The notes: generated from the sequence alone by a model not told the origin. DNA of 64,000 bases from Lachnospiraceae bacterium (GCA_014799465.1 JAAVHZ010000074.1:1-64000); one strand, 5' to 3'; numbered from the stretch's first letter, positions 44,146-53,918 are shown. Made by a program: numbers and translations.

Positions 44146-45666
44146 ATGAAACTAAAAACAACTATCACCGGCATAGCTCTCTCTTTTTGCGTAGCTGTGT
44201 CATCAATCACACCCATTCAGGCAAAAACGGTTAATTCTGTTACTGCTAATGAAGTATTAAAAGAGGCATCTTCTACTGCTGCCTACATAAAGGGGCTCTG
44301 GGAATCAGAACCGGTAAGCGTTACTTCCTACAGAGAATTAATACTTATGCTGCGTTCAGGCATTGACTGCAAAATCCAGTATAACAATTACAAATCTGCA
44401 TTATCAGAATGTATCACTGATGACGGCAGGTTTTTATTTGCCAATGAGGAAAATGTAACTCTGTATGCCACTGCCATCGAAATACTTACACTGGGCGGAG
44501 ATAATCCCGAATCATTTAATGGTGCAAATCTTGTTAAATCCTTTAATGACTGCCTTGCATCATTTACAGACGCTGATGAGCTGAACACAAAAATATCTAA
44601 TCCTTATTACTACAGCTACATAATACCTGCTGTAGAAAGTTATTCAAAGGAAATGTCTGATTCAAAAAAGATTCTTTCATTATTAGAAAAAGCAATGTTC
44701 TTAAACTACGGCTCTGATGAGTACGGATGTGGTATTAACTACTATGGATATTCAACAGATAGTAATGGAAAAGTTTTGTCTGCTGCACCTTACTTCTATA
44801 GAACAAGCCCCAACAGTGCAGCCATGATATACTCTGCATTGAAATGGACACTGACACTTCAGACTGAAGACGGAGGATTCAAATTTGACAACGGTGAATG
44901 GTCCGTTTCATCAAATGCCGATTCTACGGGATATGCACTGGAACTACTGTCTTCATATAATATAGCAGATAAAGCATCAGAAGCTTACAAAGCCCTTCTT
45001 ACTTTTAAAAGCGAAACCACACCGGGATGCTATACATACTCAGGTGTCGACAGTCCATATGCTGCTGTTGATGCATTAGAAGGTCTTATCAGCTACTACC
45101 TTTATCTTGATGGTCAGAATCCATCACCATTTAATGTAGAATATGCTAAAAATATTGCATCAACCAAATATACTGTTACATTTAAAGGTAACAAAGGTAC
45201 AATAAACGGAAAATCATCATACAAAGTAACCGTTAAATCCGGAACTACAATAAAATCTCCTAAAGCCATACGAAAAGGATACTCATTTGACGGATGGTAT
45301 ACAGAGAAAAACAGCGATAAAAAAGAAATAACAATTACTGTTACATCAAACAGAACATATTATGCAATATGGTCAAAAATAAATGTGAAAAAAGCTACCA
45401 TATCATCTGTAAAATCAACTTCAAAAAAGAAAGCAAATGTTACAGTTAAAAAAATGTCAAATGTCACCGGATATGAGATTGAATATTCTATGAAATCTAA
45501 CTTTAAAAACAGCAAAAAGTTAAACATTAAAGGCGTCAAAGCAACCTTAACAGGTCTTAAATCAGAAAAGACATATTATGTCAGAGTACGTGCCTACAAA
45601 CTTGATTCGGCAGACAAACCTGTATATGGCTCATTCAGTTCTGCAAAGAAAATTAAAATCAAATAA
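44146..45666 (+). CDS. Secreted alpha/alpha-barrel protein under B12 control (transcobalamin N-domain-like)
   Basis: Secreted protein of 506 residues; ATG at 44146 with GGAGGAG upstream. Signal peptide 1-26 (cut after IQA). Residues 30-330 form a helical-hairpin repeat domain of the prenyltransferase/squalene-cyclase barrel class (ALKWTLTLQTEDGGFKFDNG; STGYALELLSSYN; YAAVDALEGLISYYLYLDG), the fold of the N-domain of intrinsic factor and transcobalamin. A Listeria-Bacteroides repeat (about 340-415, FDGWYTEKNSDKK) and an FN3 domain (about 416-506) follow. Placed behind a cobalamin riboswitch and before a DUF4430 lipoprotein, it probably binds corrinoids at the surface. Confidence 0.75.
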   Translation: MKLKTTITGIALSFCVAVSSITPIQAKTVNSVTANEVLKEASSTAAYIKGLWESEPVSVTSYRELILMLRSGIDCKIQYNNYKSALSECITDDGRFLFANEENVTLYATAIEILTLGGDNPESFNGANLVKSFNDCLASFTDADELNTKISNPYYYSYIIPAVESYSKEMSDSKKILSLLEKAMFLNYGSDEYGCGINYYGYSTDSNGKVLSAAPYFYRTSPNSAAMIYSALKWTLTLQTEDGGFKFDNGEWSVSSNADSTGYALELLSSYNIADKASEAYKALLTFKSETTPGCYTYSGVDSPYAAVDALEGLISYYLYLDGQNPSPFNVEYAKNIASTKYTVTFKGNKGTINGKSSYKVTVKSGTTIKSPKAIRKGYSFDGWYTEKNSDKKEITITVTSNRTYYAIWSKINVKKATISSVKSTSKKKANVTVKKMSNVTGYEIEYSMKSNFKNSKKLNIKGVKATLTGLKSEKTYYVRVRAYKLDSADKPVYGSFSSAKKIKIK

Positions 45667-45685
45667 CAAGTGAGGTAAAGATTAG

Positions 45686-46579
45686 ATGAAGAGACAGGTA
45701 TCATTTATAATATTAACGTTAATATTTATATTGGGAATAACAGGATGCGGACATAAAGCCGCTTCCAAATCATCAGATAAGTCTGAAACAGAACTTGTCT
45801 CTTCTTCTGTTTTATCTGAAAAACTGTCACTTTCGGAAAAACAGGGAGAGTCAAGTTATTCTGAAAGTGACAGTTTTTCAGATGAATCTGTTATAGACGA
45901 AACTACCAGTACATATTCAGACAACACATTATCATCAATTGCAGATTCATCAGTAACCGACACCACGGGTTCTGTACAGACAGAAAGTACATTTTCCGGT
46001 AACACACCATCCAAAACTCAGAGTGTAACTTCTTCACATTCAAATACTACAGCACATGCATCTCAGGATACCAAGAAACATACTAATGAAACAACAACAC
46101 AGACGGAGCACAAAACCACTTATTCCATAACAGTTCCCACAACTACTGCTGCCCAGCCATCCACTACTTCTTCCAAATCGGAGACTACTGCAAAGCATAT
46201 CGAAAAGAATACAATTAATGTTACCATATCAATATCATGCAAAGCAGCACTTAACAATCCGGATCTTAATGCCGGCATAACACTGCCTTCTGACGGAATA
46301 ATATTAAACAGTTTATCCATAAAAATAAATGAAGGCGACACAGTATATGACGCCTTCGAAAAAGTCTGCACTAATGCAGGTATTAATTTTAAATTTACCG
46401 GAACTGCAGCCAGAAAAAGTATATATATCAGTTCAATAGCCGGATTATCACAAATGGACTGCGGAAAGAACAGCGGATGGAAATATAGTGTAAACGGTAT
46501 TGAACCTTCTTTAGGATGCAGTATGTATACTTTATCAGATGGTGATATAATTGAATGGTATTATACAACTACTCTGTAA
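45686..46579 (+). CDS. DUF4430 lipoprotein under B12 control (transcobalamin C-domain-like)
   Basis: Lipoprotein of 297 residues: signal with lipobox LGITGC (Cys21), a 150-residue Ser/Thr linker, and a DUF4430 domain (about 200-297) with GDTVYDAFEKVC and NSGWKYSVNGIEPSLGCSMY. DUF4430 is the beta domain that in transcobalamin and intrinsic factor closes over the lower face of B12; here it ends DGDIIEWYYTT, the family pattern. It lies 19 bases after the barrel protein in one riboswitch-controlled operon. Together the two genes cover both halves of a transcobalamin-like binder. Confidence 0.82.
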   Translation: MKRQVSFIILTLIFILGITGCGHKAASKSSDKSETELVSSSVLSEKLSLSEKQGESSYSESDSFSDESVIDETTSTYSDNTLSSIADSSVTDTTGSVQTESTFSGNTPSKTQSVTSSHSNTTAHASQDTKKHTNETTTQTEHKTTYSITVPTTTAAQPSTTSSKSETTAKHIEKNTINVTISISCKAALNNPDLNAGITLPSDGIILNSLSIKINEGDTVYDAFEKVCTNAGINFKFTGTAARKSIYISSIAGLSQMDCGKNSGWKYSVNGIEPSLGCSMYTLSDGDIIEWYYTTTL

Positions 46580-46581
46580 CT

Positions 46582-47568
46582 CTATTCTGTTACTGATAAA
46601 TGCAGTACACTTATAAACCTGTCCTTTACTATATTTATGGCTTCTTCTGCATTCATCCTGCCAAAAGGTATAAATCCTCCTGCCATTTCAGCATGACCTC
46701 CGCCACTTCCAATACCCTTTAACGCTTTTTGAACAATACGTCCGGCATCCAAATCTTTTCTCTCACTTCTGATAGACAGCTTAACCCCATCCTTTTTTAA
46801 TGAATACACAACGGAAAACTCTGATTCAACCAGCTGCAGGGTAAAATCACATATCTGTGCTATAAGTGATTCGGGACACTCCGGACCAACATAGGCAAAA
46901 CTTACATTGTCATATATTGATATATTTTCAATTGCCCTAGAGTATATCTTAAGGTCTTCTCTGTATATAACACTGTTTTCAAGAAGTTTAATCATATCAT
47001 AATCCGTTTTATCATATAATTCAGATAATATCTCTATATCTCTTTTACATATGCCCCGGACAAGTCCTGCTGTATCTATTCTTATAGCATAAGTAAATGC
47101 CGTTGCCACATTTCCATTTATATCTACATTATTTTCCAGAAAATATTCAGCTATAATAGTTGCACACGCTCCGTATTGCGGTCTTATATCCTTTACTCTG
47201 TAAATATATTTTCCTGGTGTCTCAGGATGATGGTCAATACATATTATCTCATCACCCACCATATCAACTATATTAGAATTGCCTTTTTGTGAATCCACCA
47301 GTATTACTTCGTCACTTTCATGGAGTATATTTCTTTCCTCCATATCTTCAAGCTTTTCCATTTTTATTCCAAGAAACTGAACCATTTTTGACGTACTGTA
47401 CCTGTCAATTCTTCCTTTATAGCATATGGTCGAATCTATACCTCTTGATTTCAATAGCACCTGCATGCCATAGGCCGAAGCTATGGCATCAGGATCCGGA
47501 AAATCATGTGTCTGAATATATACATGTTTACTTTTAACAGCATCAATTATCTCATCTAATTTTGTCAT
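46582..47568 (-). CDS. DHH-family phosphoesterase (NrnA-like)
   Basis: A 328-residue DHH/DHHA1 phosphoesterase. Motifs: HDFPDPDAIASAYG (motif I, here HDFPDPD rather than HxNPDxD), VDSQKGN, the DHHP motif in CIDHHPETPG, and the DHHA1 signature GSGGGHAEMAGGFIP. Relatives degrade nanoRNA, pAp or cyclic dinucleotide products. It is the last gene of the run that includes porCDAB, beginning 3 bases after porB with AGGAGTAAAAT as ribosome site. It converges on the DUF4430 gene (2-base gap). Confidence 0.88.
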   Translation of the reverse strand: MTKLDEIIDAVKSKHVYIQTHDFPDPDAIASAYGMQVLLKSRGIDSTICYKGRIDRYSTSKMVQFLGIKMEKLEDMEERNILHESDEVILVDSQKGNSNIVDMVGDEIICIDHHPETPGKYIYRVKDIRPQYGACATIIAEYFLENNVDINGNVATAFTYAIRIDTAGLVRGICKRDIEILSELYDKTDYDMIKLLENSVIYREDLKIYSRAIENISIYDNVSFAYVGPECPESLIAQICDFTLQLVESEFSVVYSLKKDGVKLSIRSERKDLDAGRIVQKALKGIGSGGGHAEMAGGFIPFGRMNAEEAINIVKDRFISVLHLSVTE

Positions 47569-47571
47569 ATT

Positions 47572-48519
47572 TTACTCCTGAGAACATCTGAACTGAAGGT
47601 CATCCCACCGTCTGTCTACTTCTTCCTGAAACTTAACAATCAATTCTTCGTTTCCTTTTTTAAATAAATGTTTGAATCTTCCCTGAGGTCTTAAGAAATC
47701 TTCTATAGGAAGCTTATTTTTAGGCTCATAACTAAGCTGCCATTTACCATCAATCACTTCAAACAAAGGCCAATAACATGTCTCAACTGCAAGTCGGCAT
47801 ATTTCCATAATATCTGCCATATCATATCTCCATCCTCTTGGGCATGGACTCATTATGTTCAAAAATGCTGCACCCGGCGTATAGATTGCTTTCTCCGCTT
47901 TAACATGAAGGTCTTTAAAATTGCCTAAAAAAGTAGTCTGTGCTACATACGGCACTTTATGCTCAGCAATAATGGCTGTTAAATCTTTTCTATACTGTAT
48001 CTTACCTATAGATGATTTACCTACAGGGGTTGTTGTAGTATCAGCATACATCGGAGTGGCTGATGAACGCTGTATACCTGTATTCATATATGCACCATTG
48101 TCATAACATACATAGACAAAATCATGCCCTCTCTCCATTGAGCCGGATAATGACTGGAATCCTATGTCATATGTACCTCCATCTCCGCCAAATGTAATAA
48201 ACTTGTAGTTATCCTTAATCTTTCCTTTTTTCTTTAATCTGTTGTATGCCGTCTCCACACCACTCATTGTAGCACCTGCATTTTCAAATGCATTATGGAT
48301 ATAGCTGTCTTCATAAGAAGTAAATGGATACATAAAGCTTGATACCTCAAGGCATCCTGTAGCATTACCTATAACTGCATGGTCTCCCTCATGCAGTGCC
48401 CTTAGCACCGCTCTGACTGCAATAGTTCCGCCGCATCCTGCACACATTCTATGGCCCGGGGCTAAACGTTCAGGCTGGCTCATTACTTCTTTTAAATTAT
48501 ATCTTTTTTTAGTCTCCAT
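47572..48519 (-). CDS. porB: Pyruvate:ferredoxin oxidoreductase beta subunit
   Basis: TPP-binding beta subunit of 315 residues. It shows HRMCAGCGGTIAVRAV, GNATGCLEVSSF and the TPP/Mg motif GGDGGTYDIGFQSLSG...NGAYMNTGIQRSS (read in parts), typical of PorB. Together with the alpha, delta and gamma subunits just upstream it forms a four-subunit enzyme that converts pyruvate and CoA to acetyl-CoA, CO2 and reduced ferredoxin. Another 2-oxoacid (ketoisovalerate) cannot be excluded, but sequence is closest in style to PorB. Confidence 0.9.
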   Translation of the reverse strand: METKKRYNLKEVMSQPERLAPGHRMCAGCGGTIAVRAVLRALHEGDHAVIGNATGCLEVSSFMYPFTSYEDSYIHNAFENAGATMSGVETAYNRLKKKGKIKDNYKFITFGGDGGTYDIGFQSLSGSMERGHDFVYVCYDNGAYMNTGIQRSSATPMYADTTTTPVGKSSIGKIQYRKDLTAIIAEHKVPYVAQTTFLGNFKDLHVKAEKAIYTPGAAFLNIMSPCPRGWRYDMADIMEICRLAVETCYWPLFEVIDGKWQLSYEPKNKLPIEDFLRPQGRFKHLFKKGNEELIVKFQEEVDRRWDDLQFRCSQE

Positions 48520-48532
48520 TACAAAATGCCTC

Positions 48533-49714
48533 CTAACCTCTCAAGCCTATATACTTGTACTGTTCCACTTCTTTGCCGTCAGTTACCAGTTGTTCCATTT
48601 CATTAAATACTTCTGTGGCATCTTCTACCCTGAAGTCACGTCCACCCAATCCATAAATATAATTCCTTACTTCCATTGTACATTTTGAATTAAATAATGC
48701 TGCTGTAACTTCTGAACCAAGAGGTCCTCCATGACTGCTGAAACTGTCAGTCCTGTCAAGTATGGCAACCGCCTTCGCACCCTTTAGTGCTTCTGCTATT
48801 TCCTTTTCAGGGAAAGGTCTGAACACACGCAGTTTTAATAATCCTACTTTTTTACCTTCTTCACGCAGCTTATCAACCGCATCCTTTGCCGTTCCTGCTG
48901 CTGAACCTATTATTACCATAGCATAATCTGCATCCTCAAGCCTATACTCCTCAAAAAAGCCATATGTACGGCCTGATATCTGACCATATTCTTTTGCCAC
49001 ATCAAGAATAACCTGTCTTGAATTATTCATTGCCTCTGTCTGTGCCTTCTTAGTTTCCATATAATAATTGGATACCGCATATGGGCCTACTGCCAAAGGT
49101 GTTTCGGAATTCAACAGATAGTTCTCCGGCTCATACTCACCTACAAAATTCTTTACTGTTTCATCTTCAAGAAGCTCTATATTTTCAACCGCATGGCTTG
49201 TAATAAATCCATCCTGGCATATCATTACCGGAAGATGTACATCTTTATGCTCTGCTATTCTGTATGCCTGTATAAAATTATCATATGCTTCCTGATTATT
49301 TTCTGCATATATCTGAATCCATCCTGAATCTCTTGCTCCCATACTGTCAGAATGGTCACAGTTAATATTAATAGGTCCGCTTAAAGCACGGTTTACCAGT
49401 GCCAACACAATCGGAAGCCTGTTGGATGCTGCCACATATAATTCTTCCCACATAAGTGCCATACCACATGACGAAGTAGCCGTAAGTGCTCTTGCACCTG
49501 CAGCAGATGCACCTATTGTGGCACTCATTGAACTATGCTCACTCTCAACCGGTATGAACTCAGTATCACATTCTCCATTTGCTATATATGAAGAAACATA
49601 CTGTGGAATCTCTGTTGACGGTGTAATTGGAAATGCCGGCATTACATCAGGATTTATCTGTTTTATTGCATAGCTCACCGCTTCATTTCCTGATAAACGA
49701 TCTCTTATTGCCAT
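48533..49714 (-). CDS. porA: Pyruvate:ferredoxin oxidoreductase alpha subunit
   Basis: A 393-residue alpha subunit. It starts with the PP-like segment LSGNEAVSYAIKQINPDVMPAFPITPSTEI and has VESEHSSMSATIGASAAGAR and ATSSCGMALMWEELYVAA, which form part of the TPP and substrate site. The C-terminal transketolase-like domain contains GLLKLRVFRPFPEKEI. Its start codon lies one base after the delta subunit stop, so they are translated together. Confidence 0.91.
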   Translation of the reverse strand: MAIRDRLSGNEAVSYAIKQINPDVMPAFPITPSTEIPQYVSSYIANGECDTEFIPVESEHSSMSATIGASAAGARALTATSSCGMALMWEELYVAASNRLPIVLALVNRALSGPININCDHSDSMGARDSGWIQIYAENNQEAYDNFIQAYRIAEHKDVHLPVMICQDGFITSHAVENIELLEDETVKNFVGEYEPENYLLNSETPLAVGPYAVSNYYMETKKAQTEAMNNSRQVILDVAKEYGQISGRTYGFFEEYRLEDADYAMVIIGSAAGTAKDAVDKLREEGKKVGLLKLRVFRPFPEKEIAEALKGAKAVAILDRTDSFSSHGGPLGSEVTAALFNSKCTMEVRNYIYGLGGRDFRVEDATEVFNEMEQLVTDGKEVEQYKYIGLRG

Positions 49715-49715
49715 C

Positions 49716-50018
49716 TTATTTGCCCTCCTTCATTGTAATTGCATCAAAAGGACAGACTTTGGCACATATGCCACATCCTTTGCAGTGTTCCAAATCAAAC
49801 TCTCCACGTTCACCATTCTTTACCGGAATACTGCTGTCCGGACAACATGGTGCACACAAAAGGCACTGAGTACATTTGTCCTTATCGAATATAGGTGTAT
49901 CCGTTCTCCATTCACCCGTATTAAAATAAACTGATGTACCTCCGGCATTTATCTTATTGCCTTCGGTAATATCCTGCCACGGGCTCTTTTCCGTAATCTT
50001 TGATATATCTGTAGCCAT
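49716..50018 (-). CDS. porD: Pyruvate:ferredoxin oxidoreductase delta subunit
   Basis: A 100-residue ferredoxin-like subunit with two 4Fe-4S motifs: CTQCLLCAPCCPDS and CKGCGICAKVCPFDAI. It passes electrons from the TPP site to external ferredoxin. Order gamma-delta-alpha-beta is the common por arrangement in anaerobic Firmicutes. Confidence 0.92.
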   Translation of the reverse strand: MATDISKITEKSPWQDITEGNKINAGGTSVYFNTGEWRTDTPIFDKDKCTQCLLCAPCCPDSSIPVKNGERGEFDLEHCKGCGICAKVCPFDAITMKEGK

Positions 50019-50032
50019 TTTTATCCTCCACT

Positions 50033-50614
50033 TTATAATTCCTGTAATACCATTTTAAGTGCCTTCATATTGCCTTCTATAACTTCCGGCTTCTTGGCAA
50101 ACTTATGCTTATATGAATTTTCCATTTCCTTAAGGAATGTCGCCCTGTCCACAACTCCGCTAATCGCAACTATAGCTGCTAACATAGGCGAATTAGGAAA
50201 ATATTTCCCCAATGCCGCAACGGATATTCTATGGGCATCTATGGTATATACCTTGCCTTCATACCCATTCAGATGCTTACGAATTTCGTCCGGTGACTTT
50301 GAGGTATTGACTACAATAGCCCCTTCCGGATTAAGTCCGTTAGTTACATCCACCGATTCAAGTAATGTCTCATCTACCACCACTACATAATCAGGGTCAT
50401 ATATATTTGAATGTACTCGTATTTTATTTGCACTTATTCTGTTGTAAGCCGTAATTGGGGCACCCATACGTTCAGGTCCGTATTCAGGGAATCCCTGTAC
50501 ATACTTTCCTGTATTAAATGCAACATCTGCAAGCAGCAGTGCTGCCGTCTTGGCACCCTGACCGCCCCGGCCATGCCAGCGAATCTCAACTGTATCTTTC
50601 ACTTTTTCCTCCAT
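50033..50614 (-). CDS. porC: Pyruvate:ferredoxin oxidoreductase gamma subunit
   Basis: A 193-residue gamma subunit: EIRWHGRGGQGAKTAALLLAD is the family signature, followed by GPERMGAPITAYNRIS. It is the first subunit gene and starts 39 bases after the CbiET-like gene. No separate promoter was obvious in that short gap, so the por genes may be read together with the two genes upstream. Confidence 0.92.
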   Translation of the reverse strand: MEEKVKDTVEIRWHGRGGQGAKTAALLLADVAFNTGKYVQGFPEYGPERMGAPITAYNRISANKIRVHSNIYDPDYVVVVDETLLESVDVTNGLNPEGAIVVNTSKSPDEIRKHLNGYEGKVYTIDAHRISVAALGKYFPNSPMLAAIVAISGVVDRATFLKEMENSYKHKFAKKPEVIEGNMKALKMVLQEL

Positions 50615-50653
50615 TCCGCCGTTATGATATCTTTTACATCGGCATACTATATT

Positions 50654-51562
50654 CTATGCTTCTCCGATTATAAGCCACGGAGACGGCTGAGTTACAAACA
50701 CACTTCTTTTATCAGTTTTTGAAACTGTTATCTGTATAACTTCCATATCTTTTATTCCATATATTTTAAATATATTTCCTATACCTGACAATATATCAAG
50801 TTCCAAAGTATATATTACAAACTGCATATGCGGATTTTTTGTAAGAAGATTTCTTATATCTTCTTCCAGATTTTTTGTCGCTACTATAAACGCTATTCTA
50901 GGCACCGGAACATTTGATAATGATTGCTCACTCAAGTCCGGTATAATCTTTACATTTTTGACACCGAATTTATCCACATTTTCTTCCATTGAGTGTTTTG
51001 CAGCTTCTGTACCTTCAACTGCAATAATAGTTCCCTCGCTGGCATTAATTGCCGCCTCTATAACTATACTCTCTCCGCTGACTATAATTGCGGTATCATG
51101 TTCATCTATTCCCAACAGACTCATTATAACTGCACGAATCTCATTACCTACATAGTGGATAGGTCCTTTGCTGAAGTTCTCATTCTTAATACCAATTCTA
51201 TAGGCTTCCCTTGTATTCTCATTTACTACCAGAATAACAGTAGGACCTGTTATCTTCTTATTAATAAGTTTTTTTATCTTGGAGTTTTTGACCTCAATAT
51301 CAGTATCCGTACCTTCGCCATACCAGATATCATATTCTCCAAAACCTGCCTCCCAGAACTCATAGAACAAATCCGGATGGTCAGAATCAGCAAATATCAG
51401 CACCCTTTTGTGGGTTTCAATTGTAGGAATTACATTTTTCTGTTTACCACAGATATTCAGTACCTTGAACTTCTCGGGTCCTACATTCATCTTATCTGCA
51501 AAATAACCCATCCATTTCAGGACTCCATCTGTCTCAAATACATTACTGTTTTTTACATCCAT
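50654..51562 (-). CDS. Degenerate CbiE/CbiT-like methyltransferase
   Basis: A 302-residue protein whose second half aligns by eye with CbiT (precorrin-6B decarboxylating methylase): GNEIRAVIMSLLGIDEHDTA, then VIEAAINASEGTIIAVEGTE and NVDKFGVKNVKIIPD. CbiT has a GxGxG SAM loop between those segments; here it reads VSGESIVIEAA, so the glycine-rich loop is gone. The first half resembles the second lobe of CbiE (VLIFADSDHPDLFYEFWEAGFG). It is probably a CbiET relic with a new role. AAAAGGAG precedes the ATG. It lies between a surface-protein gene and porC. Confidence 0.65.
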   Translation of the reverse strand: MDVKNSNVFETDGVLKWMGYFADKMNVGPEKFKVLNICGKQKNVIPTIETHKRVLIFADSDHPDLFYEFWEAGFGEYDIWYGEGTDTDIEVKNSKIKKLINKKITGPTVILVVNENTREAYRIGIKNENFSKGPIHYVGNEIRAVIMSLLGIDEHDTAIIVSGESIVIEAAINASEGTIIAVEGTEAAKHSMEENVDKFGVKNVKIIPDLSEQSLSNVPVPRIAFIVATKNLEEDIRNLLTKNPHMQFVIYTLELDILSGIGNIFKIYGIKDMEVIQITVSKTDKRSVFVTQPSPWLIIGEA

Positions 51563-51578
51563 ACATCCACTCTCCTTT

Positions 51579-53918
51579 TTATTTTTGTTTTATCACCGCA
51601 TTTACACCAGACGATTTTGACAGGCAGCCATAAACCTTTTTACCGTTAATCCTCTTATATGCCCTTACCTTATAGTAATTGCGTCCGGTTAAATAAAACT
51701 TATCTTTATACTCAAGGCTTTTACCTGCTTTTACTGAAGCTATTTTTTCGTATTTACCATTTTTTGTAAGACACCAGAATATATCATATCCTTCTGCTCC
51801 ACTTACCTTTTTCCATGTTATCAGTGAATATTCAAAGCCTTTCATCTTTGCCTTAACTTCTGTCACATCATTTAAGTATGCGGTAGCCGCATTTTTGACG
51901 GATGAAAAACTTCCGTATATCTTTTCTCCTTCATAAAAACGGTATGCCCTTACTTTTACATAATATCTGATTCCCTTAGACAGACCTGTTATAATTTTAG
52001 ATGAAGTTTTATTTCCTTTTATATCAGCCTTACGCGTATATTCTCCATCTTTTTCCTTGCTTATATATATTTCATATCCATTTGCACCGGAGATTCGTTT
52101 CCATTTTACTTTCAGTTCTTTTATACCAACAGTCTCCAGTGATGTACCTGTTACTTTCCCCGGCTTAGTCATTCCTGACTTTTCTTCTGATATTTCACCA
52201 TAAAGTTTTTCATTATACCTGATTTTGTAAGCCCTAACCATATAATAGTATTCTACACCACAAATCCTCTTGGTATCTATATAACTCTGTCCGAAGTATG
52301 CCGCAGGAACATCCGCTATAAGCTCATAATCATAATCATACTCTGACATTCTGTATATTTCGTATCCTTCTGCATTTTCAACATCTTTCCATTCCACCAT
52401 AAGTTCATGAACACCTTTCGAACTTACTTTAGTGATTTTAGGTATACCTATCTCATTTGGTTCAAACATTATCTGCAAAACACAATCATCTATAATATTT
52501 TTAATAACATATTCACCATGCGAAGCAAATACAGGAGTACCATTTAAAAGTATCACATCTATCTGATATCCTTCGTCAGGTTCAATTTCAACAACATATT
52601 CGTCATTATATGGAACCACTGTAGAAGGTGATGCTGTTCCGTTTTCTCCAACCTCAACTTCTACCTCACAGTATTTATCTGTAAATTCAACATACACTTC
52701 ATGGTCTGATGACACATTTTCAAATATATAATCTGTTCCTTCAACTTCAACTAAGTCTCCATCCACATATACCTTATCCACCTCATATGCATCATCCGGT
52801 ATAAAAGAAATAATAGCATCCTTTCCATATTCTACCGTTCTTGAAGATGTTATTGTTCCATTCTCTCCGCATCCTGTAGTTATATTGTATTTAATTTTTT
52901 CAAATGTGACGTTTATGCTCAGCCCTGACCATGTATCACCGGTTTCATATTCAAAATTTTCGTTTAAAAGATTAGTCACATCTACATCATTTACAATTAA
53001 TGATGATACTTTATATCCGGTGTCCGGTACAGCAGATATAAGAACCTTTTCTCCTGCCTCAACCTGTATCTTATCATCTGTAAGTAATGTTCCGCTTCCC
53101 TGCTGTCTTGTATTGATTTTATAAATCTTTTCAGAAAACACTGCTGTTATATCAACAGGTCCGTTTACTCTGTAATCCGAGCCCATATACGGCTCACCAT
53201 TTATCTCATAACGTATGAAATTATAGCTTTCCTGCGGAATATTATACATTTCTATTATGCTGCCGTATTTAAGTACCGTACCACTTTCTATTGGACTGCC
53301 TTCATATCTGACTATAAATGTACCATTTTCAGGTACTTTTATATTTATGGTGCATTCTACTTCTTTAAATACAGCCTGTAAGTTGTGTGTCTCTTTAACA
53401 TTATTCAATGTGTATGTATTATCATCATTAAGCACAACAGGTTCATTATCAAGATATACTTTATCTATCTGATAACCTTCATCAGGGGTAAATTTGAATG
53501 TAGTGCTTTCTCCATATGCAACTGTCCTGTTTCCTGTTATTCTGCCCCCTTCTGCACTTACAGTTATATTAAATGTCTTTTTCCTAAACTTAACAGATAT
53601 CCAATAATTCCTGTCTGCCTCATTTATAGTATATTCCAATCCTTTTAACTCTTTATCTTCACCATTAACCGTAAATTCTGATATCACATATCCTTCATCA
53701 GGTGTAACCTTTATAACTGCACTTCCTCCATATTCCATCTGGAATGATGGTGTAATGCTGCCGCCTTCGCCTGCATCAGTTGCTACATTGCATGCCGCAG
53801 CAGTTTCCTGCCCTATATCCTGATTCAGCGGTTCCTGTGCATATACAGACGGATTTCCGCTAATTACAAACAGAATTAATGACATCATTATAGCTATTTT
53901 TCTTTTAAAACTTTTCAT
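51579..53918 (-). CDS. Secreted protein with InlB-type repeats and FN3 domains
   Basis: A 779-residue exported protein. Signal peptide 1-28 (cut near VYA). Residues 40-480 hold about six divergent InlB B-repeats, each 'G.I....VAYG....F.P.EGY.ID.V..NG' (for example TVAYGESTTFKFTPDEGYQI and TVEYGKDAIISFIPDDAYEV). Three FN3-like domains follow (about 490-775; EGYEIYRMSEY, NGYEIYISKEK, EGYDIFWCLTK). No wall anchor. It probably binds surfaces or glycans. It is followed after 16 bases by the CbiET-like gene. The weak site GAGGAAAG lies upstream. Confidence 0.85.
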   Translation of the reverse strand: MKSFKRKIAIMMSLILFVISGNPSVYAQEPLNQDIGQETAAACNVATDAGEGGSITPSFQMEYGGSAVIKVTPDEGYVISEFTVNGEDKELKGLEYTINEADRNYWISVKFRKKTFNITVSAEGGRITGNRTVAYGESTTFKFTPDEGYQIDKVYLDNEPVVLNDDNTYTLNNVKETHNLQAVFKEVECTINIKVPENGTFIVRYEGSPIESGTVLKYGSIIEMYNIPQESYNFIRYEINGEPYMGSDYRVNGPVDITAVFSEKIYKINTRQQGSGTLLTDDKIQVEAGEKVLISAVPDTGYKVSSLIVNDVDVTNLLNENFEYETGDTWSGLSINVTFEKIKYNITTGCGENGTITSSRTVEYGKDAIISFIPDDAYEVDKVYVDGDLVEVEGTDYIFENVSSDHEVYVEFTDKYCEVEVEVGENGTASPSTVVPYNDEYVVEIEPDEGYQIDVILLNGTPVFASHGEYVIKNIIDDCVLQIMFEPNEIGIPKITKVSSKGVHELMVEWKDVENAEGYEIYRMSEYDYDYELIADVPAAYFGQSYIDTKRICGVEYYYMVRAYKIRYNEKLYGEISEEKSGMTKPGKVTGTSLETVGIKELKVKWKRISGANGYEIYISKEKDGEYTRKADIKGNKTSSKIITGLSKGIRYYVKVRAYRFYEGEKIYGSFSSVKNAATAYLNDVTEVKAKMKGFEYSLITWKKVSGAEGYDIFWCLTKNGKYEKIASVKAGKSLEYKDKFYLTGRNYYKVRAYKRINGKKVYGCLSKSSGVNAVIKQK

